Source of the DNA: Ramazzottius varieornatus
Taxonomy: Eukaryota; Tardigrada; Eutardigrada; Parachela; Ramazzottiidae
Direction: 5' to 3'
Assembly: GCA_001949185.1 (NCBI GenBank)
Contig: BDGG01000005.1
Location: forward strand, 3,250,464-3,286,626
DNA length: 36,163 nt
In this document: positions 20,401 through 29,400 of the stretch, piece by piece
Numbering within the stretch: the stretch's first letter is position 1
How the letters are laid out: each line of letters opens with the position of its first letter
Made by a program: the position numbers and the translations under genes
Notes under the pieces: model-generated
Seen by the model: only the letters and a program-made list of their open reading frames with translations
Told to the model about the DNA's origin: nothing
Databases searched by the model: none

Positions 20401-23400
20401 AAGTGGCGCACGCTGAAAGCCCGTAACAGTGAAAACGTGCGCCCTCTGAGAACGAAGTCTGGTCGAATACCTTGCAGTTCGTGCGCGACTTTGGATGTCG
20501 AGCAGGGTTGACAGCAGCTGTTCTAATGCCTTGTCGGGTTTCTGCGTCTCTTGATTGGCCAGGCTGGGAACTTGGTAGCCGATGAACGTGACCACGGCCG
20601 TGGTGAGGGAGATTAGTTGAATCGTGGTGAAGTCCGCACTGACGAGGGGTGTCTCGAAGGTGACGTTACTCGTTTTCTTCCTCTTGGGCTGGCTCGCTTC
20701 TCCGGGTTTCGATAAAGCCAGAACGAACCAGATGCACTCTGTGGCTTGCTGGAGGTTCGCGATCTACAAGGAAGAGAAGCAATTTAGTTTGAGTAGCAGT
20801 AGTGATTCGACAGTAGTGATTTTGCGAAGTTTCGTAATGGAGTTTGATGATCATTTGTTCCGCTGAGATATCGTTCAGAAACCCCCTGAGTGTTACTACC
20901 GTGTCCAGCTGCGTGACCCAAACTCAATTCGCAATGAAGTTCCTTCCATTCAAGGGTACACTCGAGAATATTTCATCTGACAAAGCTTCTTTTTCGGGGC
21001 CTAGTGCGAGTTTGGAATTTTTCGTGTCGCATCCCACCATTTTCCCGAGAATGTTTGTTGACATTCTAAATCACTCTGCATATCGGCCTTTCTTCTCTCA
21101 TTTCACCAGCACTACACTTTCTCGCGCTCTCAAACTGTCCACCTCCGCAGTACAATGACTAGTGCTGGCGGGAATAATCTTTCAGACGACCTCCAACGCA
21201 TTAACGGGTTTCCCACTTCACAAAAACAGACACACTGTTCGCATTCCGGTCAATCCAGACTTCGACCATTCCTTACTTTTTTTCCCAACAATTTTTGCTG
21301 TCATTGGTAGAGTGCTTTTTCGCCGTTCCTTTCGTCTTACCACTTTTCTACGGTTTATTTCCTCGTTAGTTTATTCTTTCATCAACTTTGGCGGCCCTTA
21401 TGGGATATTTCAACATTCCCCACAGCTTATGGCAACATCAATTTCGGCTGCATGTGTTATTCCACATAACGACTGTTTATTGATTCTAACAGTCTTCCTC
21501 TTCCAAACAGACGCTCCTTATGGTCATTCCATTATTCACCTTACGTAACAACTGTACACTTTGCACTACAACGTACAGTCAGAATTTTCCGCACTTCTAA
21601 ATTACTCGCGTTCTATGAGAAGTGGGTATTTACGACACACATCAACCCATCAACAAGTTATAAAAAGCACACATGTGATGTTGCCAGTGAAGGAAGAATT
21701 CAAATCGCCAAACTTAGGCGAACTCTCTTAGGGACATTCCGCAGCTGTGTCTGCTTTTCCAACGCGCCATCATTCAATTACCGACAAACAACGCCAACGT
21801 CGTTACATTCATCATACGCAAACACTGACCGAGAAAGATCTAGAACCAAGAAGAAAGAGCCGATAGGAAAGAAGAGCGGTTAGTGTGCTTTTCATGGGGA
21901 AGCACCCGCCTCCGCACTTTGCCCGCAATTATAGGGATCCCACAGTTCCACTATAAGAAGTGTCAAGCTCAACGACGTCGATGCCAATCTCTGCACAGTC
22001 GAAATTTTTTTCCGCGTTCGAAACTGCCCAAAGCTCAGTCCCCTGCGAAGAGACCTACCGTCTGATCGTTCCTAGGTTTTCTCTTTCACCAAGTCAGTCG
22101 ACAAAATGGATCTCGGAGTCAAGCCGGAAGTCAAAACACCCCCGAAACCCGAAAAGGTAAACTCTAATTCGCAATTATTCTTTTCTCAAAATTTTTGGTC
22201 TGGGCCTGCTGAAACGTAACTTCGTTCTTACAAAAGACGGTGCAAAAAGTATTGAAGAAGGATCTCAGAAATTTCAAGCCATCTCAAATCCCTTTTGTGT
22301 GACACCAACCTTCCGACTGCCAGTCGCTATGTTGATCATTTTCCTGCGATCTTTGCATGAGTCCGATATTTGACTTGTTACAGAAGAAGACCGATGACGA
22401 CGAAGAAGAAGAGGAAGAACCCAACCTGTTCAACATGACCGACGCCGAAAGAAGGAAGTCTCTCCGGACGGACGCCGACGACAAGGCCTACCAAGACTTC
22501 CTCAAGTCCTGCGGCGAAAAGCACGAAGTAAACTAAACCTTCCTCCCAACCATCCCTGTTTCTTATTTCTCTTACCTATCCTGTCCTACCCTGCACCCAC
22601 CCTACACCCTGTTGTTTTCTCCGCATGCAACTTTAGGCCAACTGAAGATCGACAAACAACACATGCCGCGTCTCTCAACCAGCACGAACTTGGCATGAAG
22701 ACCCTTATGACTCTTATGCCAGCTTGTTGATCCCTTCCTGACCCGATACACTGTACAGATCTAGAGTACACAAGTCATATGATACAGTTCACTATCTCCA
22801 CTTTCGGATACATGACAGTACGTCTTCCTCTTGTCGTTCGAACCTACCCGACCAACTCGCGACTCCTTTCTGACCTTCCTACCCCTTGCTTCTTTTCACA
22901 ACTTCTCTATTCTTCTACCAGTACAACGAAGCCGAATAATACTCGCAATAAACTATTTCCGATTCTACTATCCAAAAAACAACTCCGAATATCTGCTCAC
23001 CGGCGCGGCCCTTTGTGTCCTTCTGGGAGCTCGGTCAGGTTGTTCTAGCAAGTGGCGCACATTTTCAGTAATATTCGTGAGCTTGCGCCACTTGGAAAAG
23101 CAATCTTGTCGAGTCTGTTTGCCTTGGTCCCGATTTTAAGATAGTTCAATCGTCAACTGACCTCATGCCAACCAAGCGAGGCCCACCGTTCAAAGCGACA
23201 TGGACTTTCCAGACAACACAATTTTCTACGATTGGTTTGGTAACCTTATAAATTTATCAGGCTCAAAGGACCTATCGTAACTGGAACTTACTTGTACTGT
23301 GACGTCGAGGCCTTCGAAGAGCTGCTCCAAGAACTCACACAGCACCGGGTAGGACTTTCGCTTGACAGGGTTGTTGTCGTCGATGGACAAGCCTTTGAAG

Positions 23401-26400
23401 ACGTAGACGTTCATTAGGAGGACGACCAGTATCCACAGGTTCTCTTCGCCGTTGGCCACTTTCAGAAGTCTTCTGAAGAGGAAGCTTCGTCTCTGCACCG
23501 GTATGTGCGGCAACGTGTCGACGAAAAGCTCCATGATATTCCGGACGACGTTATGCGTGTTAGACGCAACAGTCTGCAATAAGAAATTTCACTAAATATA
23601 TACTCAAAATATGATCCAAGTTTTTACTTTTAATTGCTTTAATAGTTCTTTTTTTCTTCAGCATGTGGCCCGTCGACAAATGAATTCGCCCAGATCAAAT
23701 CCCAAGTAACGCACGCTTGTAGCTTATAACACTCCAGACGTGCGCCACTTTGAAAACGATCTTGTCCGGTGTTCCAAGTGGCGCACGAAACCAGTCAATG
23801 ACACTGGAAAGCGCTACTTGAGATAAAGACCTGAGTGAAATCCATTGCCGACGTTCTATTTGAGAAAAATCATTTCGGAAAATTCTATTGCGGATTGTTT
23901 TGTTTGAGGACCTGCATCATGACCGGGACGATGACGTCGATGGTTCTTCCCACAACTTCGACGCTGTACTGATCATCCTTGTTCAGCAGGCGGTTGCCGC
24001 TGAGGGTGAAAATGGTCATGCAGTGCTGGATGACGTCGTTTGGCACGATCAGCGCCAGCGTTGACAGGAGCGTCAAGGCCGCCAGGTGCGTCTGGTTGTC
24101 CGCGCTGCTCTGGATGCACTTCACGATGGCCGGAATGTCCAGAACCTTCGTACCTAACAATACTCTGCAAACACAAGGAAAAATATCTTAGTTCCTCCGT
24201 CAATAGTTCAGAAGCTATTTGGCGCTCGGCAAACAAACCAATTACAAATTTCTGAAGTGGCGCACACTTTCAGCCAATATCACGAAAACGTGCGCTACTT
24301 GGAAAATCAACACAATCATTCCTCCGAGTGGCGCACGCAACCAGCTGGTGTAACTGAGAACAAGCGACACCGGAAAATCAATCTTGTCAAGTATGTCTGC
24401 TAGACTCCCATTCTTAACTTATCTTTTCATTCATAGGTAATTGAAGGAAAAAAAGTTGACTGTTTATACTACTATACACAAAATTTGTCAATGTTCTCGA
24501 AATTCATCCGTAAGAAAATTTTCGGTAACATTTATCACATTTTCTGGCTTACTTTTCTTGGCTGGAATCCGCAGTCAGTCGTTTACAGTGGAAGTTCAGC
24601 GTCGCGAAGATGAGTCTTCGCGCCATCTCGATATCTTCGATCAAGCTTCCCTTCTCTTCCCCTTCCTCTTCCACCATATCACCTTCCCCTCCCACACTTC
24701 TCCCCTCTCCCTCCATCTTGTCCTTCTCTTGCACGACGACCGTCTCTTTGGCAAGCTCAAAAAGTTCTTTCAAGAGCAGGTACGGATCGGAGACTTTCTT
24801 CTTTGCTTGGACGAGGTCTAGCACGGAAGTCACCCGCTGCCAGAAGGTCCTCGACTGCTTCTGAGTATCATTCAATGAGGCTAGACCCTTTGAAAGCCTT
24901 TTGGTGGGAGGAAGTGATATTGCAGGAGTACCGTTGAGTTGGTCGACGATGAGCTTTGCGGGAATACGGACGTGCTTGAGAAACTTGCGGAAAGCCGGAC
25001 GGGAGGAAGGGTTGATCTTGTCCGTGTAAATCGTCATAATTTCCTGTCCATGAGAACAAAATTTTAACCATGCGAATTTCCAAATTCATCATGTTGAACT
25101 CGCAGGGAACATACTTTAAAGCAGAAAAACTTCAAAGCGATACAAGGGAAACCTGCTCCACGTAGACCGCCAGACGGCAAACGAAACGCGCCACATTGCA
25201 GAGACCTGGATACACATGCACAGCAGCTAAAACGATGCTGCGTGTATGCAGGTGCGTGAAATTTTACCCCGTTTCGTACGCAAATCGGCTTTTTGACCGC
25301 TATTGCTGTTTCGGTTTGTAGACGGATCGAAACCTGTAGACTTTTGGTTTTTTGACTATTTTCCACGATCAGTCTTCCATTTTACTAGGGCAAAACTCGT
25401 ACCTCAAATTTCATACACGCACGATGGGTAAGTATGGGACAGGCGGAAAGGACGGCAAATTTACATCCTGAATGCGAGCCAGCAATGAAAAATCGAGCCC
25501 ATGACGTAATGCAGTGAAATTTAACCGTAGAAAATTGTCATGGACAGTGCCTATTAGCCGATCAGCTGTTTAACTTTTGTGCTTCGAGACTACGGATGGT
25601 TTATTTACTTTCTTCCAGAGACGCTCTCGAATTCATATCGTTTCTGTAACCCATATCGTTTCTGTTTCCATAATGACCCAGCCCTTCAAGACCAAGCAAC
25701 CTCGACGGTACACCGAAAAGCCTTCAAGGACGCGCTTTCTGCTGTTCAGCACGTACGTACAGCAAAGCAGCCTTCAGTGTTGGTTTTTACTTCTAGTAAG
25801 AATCACCTGCTCGTGCCGCCGTAGCGAAAAGACCTGTCCCATACTTTTTACTGTCCCATACTTACACATCGTGCGTGTACTGCCGATAACTAAACAGAGA
25901 CCGAACTTCCGGTCACTCTAACTGACTTACACGAAGTAGTTTACCGTACAGTTCTTCCCCAACATCCGCCGGTACCATGAAAAATAGTTGCTGCAACAAG
26001 ACTTCAGACGGTCCGCGGACATTCAGCCTCGTGGGGAGCCTCAACGCCGCCAGCATCGGTTGGACGACTAGCTTCTCCATCTCGTCGTTGGAGACTAGGG
26101 GATAGTTGGGACCGAAGGACTGTGTAGCCAGTCGTTCGAGGCATTCATTCAAAATGCGGATCTGTAGGGCGTCGAGCTTATCGTAGTCGCTGATAAGCCA
26201 GTCCACGGTCTCGTGTAGTCGGGTGAAGACCACGAGCGGTTTGACCAGGCGAAGGGCGATCAGCATGTTCAGCTTAATCAGGTCAGGTGTGAAGCCTTTG
26301 GGAAGAAGGACTTCCAGCCAGATGTTCTCCGTACTTTCTCCCGGTGAGGTCGTGAACAAGTCACCTGAAAACATCCAGCACATTTTACTGATGGGCAAAA

Positions 26401-29400
26401 CCCCGATATACCCATTATAGCAAGAAAACGTGAGTTCAAACACCTACATACACGAAACCGTACATTCAGTGCGGCAGTCAAGTATGTAGGTTCGTGAAAG
26501 ATAACGATGATTCCTCAATAACATCGCCCTCAATAACAGGCCATCTCGGACCGGAAGTCACGCGATATTTCTGCTTCTTGAAACCGTCAGAGTGCCGAGT
26601 AAGTTTGGCACATTTAGTTAAGGCACTTAGTTAAGGCATCAGCCGGCTTAGCTCCACTTGGAACATTTCGAAAGAATTCAGGAAGTTGATCGAAATTGTA
26701 AAACGAGAGCATACGGTCAATATGTTACAAATCTCAAATTGTAAAACGAGACCATATGGTGAATATGTTACAGATCTCAAAATTACGCGGTCTACTGACC
26801 CTAAAACTCTCTGCCCACCGAAGTGTATTAAAGACATGCATATTATGATGTAATTCCTACAGAGAGCAATATTCAAAAACTTTAAACATTTCCGGCCTAC
26901 CTAGAGTGTGAATAACTTCCTCGTCGATGTTGCGCGCTTCGGAATAATGAAACCGAAAGTTGAAAATTTCTTAGCTTGTTCGCGGATTGACGTCGAGTCG
27001 CATGGATCATAAGGATATAAACGGAGAAAGTCTCGGTCAAAAAAATCATATTTTCCATTTCCCATTCAAACTCTATGCGAGACTCGCATATCGTTTCTAG
27101 TTTTTCCGATCATAATCAAATCTTTTCTGCCCGGGCGTCTTCAACCTTTGGAAGGAAGAATGTCGTGGATCAATGTTACATGCGTGAGTCTCGCCATTTT
27201 GGCTCTCCATCTGGACACCATAGGAGCCGCAGACCGGAAGTCCACCGGTCACCAATCCGCAGCTGATGTCCATTACTCAGTCCAACCGTCCCCCCGCCAG
27301 CGCTCCGGAGCTTTTATGCAGCACAAAGACCTCCACGCTAAGCGGGACCTGAGGCGGGGAGGTCGTATTGCCATCCCCACCCGCACCACCAAGAGGGCCA
27401 CTACGCTTAAAGTTATCTCCCTGTCCACCCGCGCCACCACACAGCAAGTCACTGTTCCGACCGGCCCTCCCCCGTGCAATCCCTGCAATGGAGCCAACTG
27501 CCCATCGGGCCAAGGATACCCTAACTGTGGTGAATGTGAGTTGGGCGGTGGAAACTGGCCGTCTGCTGATCGTTCAACTTGCTGGTGGTAAAGTCAAGAA
27601 CAGATCCCGCGAATAAGAAAGCAGAACTTAACTTCCAAGTTGCCCGCCAAGATATGCTGATTCCACTCGCTGTTAAATGCCTATCGCTTCCTCTATAACC
27701 CGCGCTTCCGAAATTGACCGAAAGCTCGATAAACAAACTCTGCCCGATCGTTATTCGCAGTGGTGCGTCTTTTCAGTGCTATTGACCGCGAGCGTGCGCC
27801 ACTTCACAAACTCTACTTGATCGTTTTCACAAGTGGCGCACGTTTTCTGTGTTACGGGCGAAGGCGTGCGCCGGTTGTGAAAACCATCTCGTCGCGTTAC
27901 TTTACCGAGAGCCTCAGTGTTTTAAAGAAAACAGAACTGTCTGTTTTCCTGGCGTTATAAAGATTTGTTATTGAGGTGGCCTATCTTCGTACCTAGAAGT
28001 TGGGTGATGGCCATATCGTCCATCTCAATCATGTCTCTCTTTTCCAAGATGGCGGCAAACAGCTTCTCGACCGGTACATCCTGGAACTGGTGTCTTTCCA
28101 TCACACTGCCAATCAGCTTCAGTCCACCCATCCTCATTCTCGTGTCTTCGTGCCTCATGGCTGGTACTGCGATACTCAGAAGTTCCGTCACCTGGAACAA
28201 AATAGATTGAAATGCCAATCTCCACATTTACACCCATTTCCAACCCGTCACAAAGAGTTGCATACTCACTGCAGCCACCTGCGTACTTGAAAATCGGACT
28301 AGGCACAATACCCATATGTATGCAGGTTCTTGAGAGATCTTGCTGTACTGAGCTAGCAAGATCCTGCATACTAAAATAACAGCACATTCGTGCAAACCGG
28401 ATTTTGCAGGTTTAGGACAGAAACTTCGCTCCCGCTTCCCGACATATCCGCCGAAAACCCATTGCTAGACATACCTTGCTCTTATCCAGCGACTCTTCTT
28501 TGATCATTCTCACTGCTTCGGCGCTCCAGAACAACACGTCCCTCACAAAGCCCTGCTTGCTGTCTTGTCTGCCCATCACACACGGCAACAGCGCCACCAG
28601 GGTCTTCATGTCCGTCACGACCGAGCACGTAAAGACCACGACCAGTGCCTCACGGAAATGATTATCATTCGTGAGAGAGTACACTTCGTCCAGAACAAAC
28701 CTGGCGGCACGAAGCAGCGACATCTGGTTAGGAGGCCTTTGTGTGCTGGAATTTTTGCGAGAGGGTACTTCCCGTTGGAAGAGTAACGAACACCAGCCGA
28801 GGACGACAGCGGCGGGGAGCTTGTGCTTCTTGAGGTGGTGAAGGGCTTGTTCAAGATACTCTTCGTTCAACTTTCGGTTGCCCAACTTCACTTTACCCAT
28901 CAGCGAGGCAATCTGAAGCCGAGAGAAGAAAGAACATGGAACCTCGGCGGAGAAACTCGATCACATTATTTTCCCAAGTGGCGCACATTTTCGGTATTAC
29001 AGGCTGGCAGAATGCGCCATCTGGGAAAGTTCGGCCAAATTGTTTTCCTACGTGCCGCATGTTTTTGGTGTAACCGGCCAAAACCGAGCGCCACTTTGGA
29101 AAGCAATCTGGTCGAGTCTGCTGCCTGGACTCAGGAAAAGGGAACCAAGATCTTAAACTGGTGTGGTTGACTTACACAGTCAAGAATTGACGCAGCTTCA
29201 GCAGAATCAAAGAAGATCTGCAATCTACCGATGATCACGACGAGTACGGTAATGGTTATGACTGCAGCGGAAGTGGGAAAGTGCGGCCTAGACATCAACG
29301 TCGCCAAGCTTTTCACACAAGACAGAACTGAGTCACTGTTCTTCGCCAGGAAATCTCCCACTAAGTTTTCCATAAGCTCACTCATCGCCAAGGTTTCCTG

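Noticed and set aside
24441-24864. Plus-strand serine/proline-rich frames opposite HEATR1 exon 9
   Set aside because: They are antisense shadows of the acidic Glu/Gly-rich stretch of HEATR1.
27273-27513. Minus-strand frames opposite the nested secreted-protein gene
   Set aside because: They are shadows in GC-rich codons with no start context, signal peptide or splice-consistent continuation.
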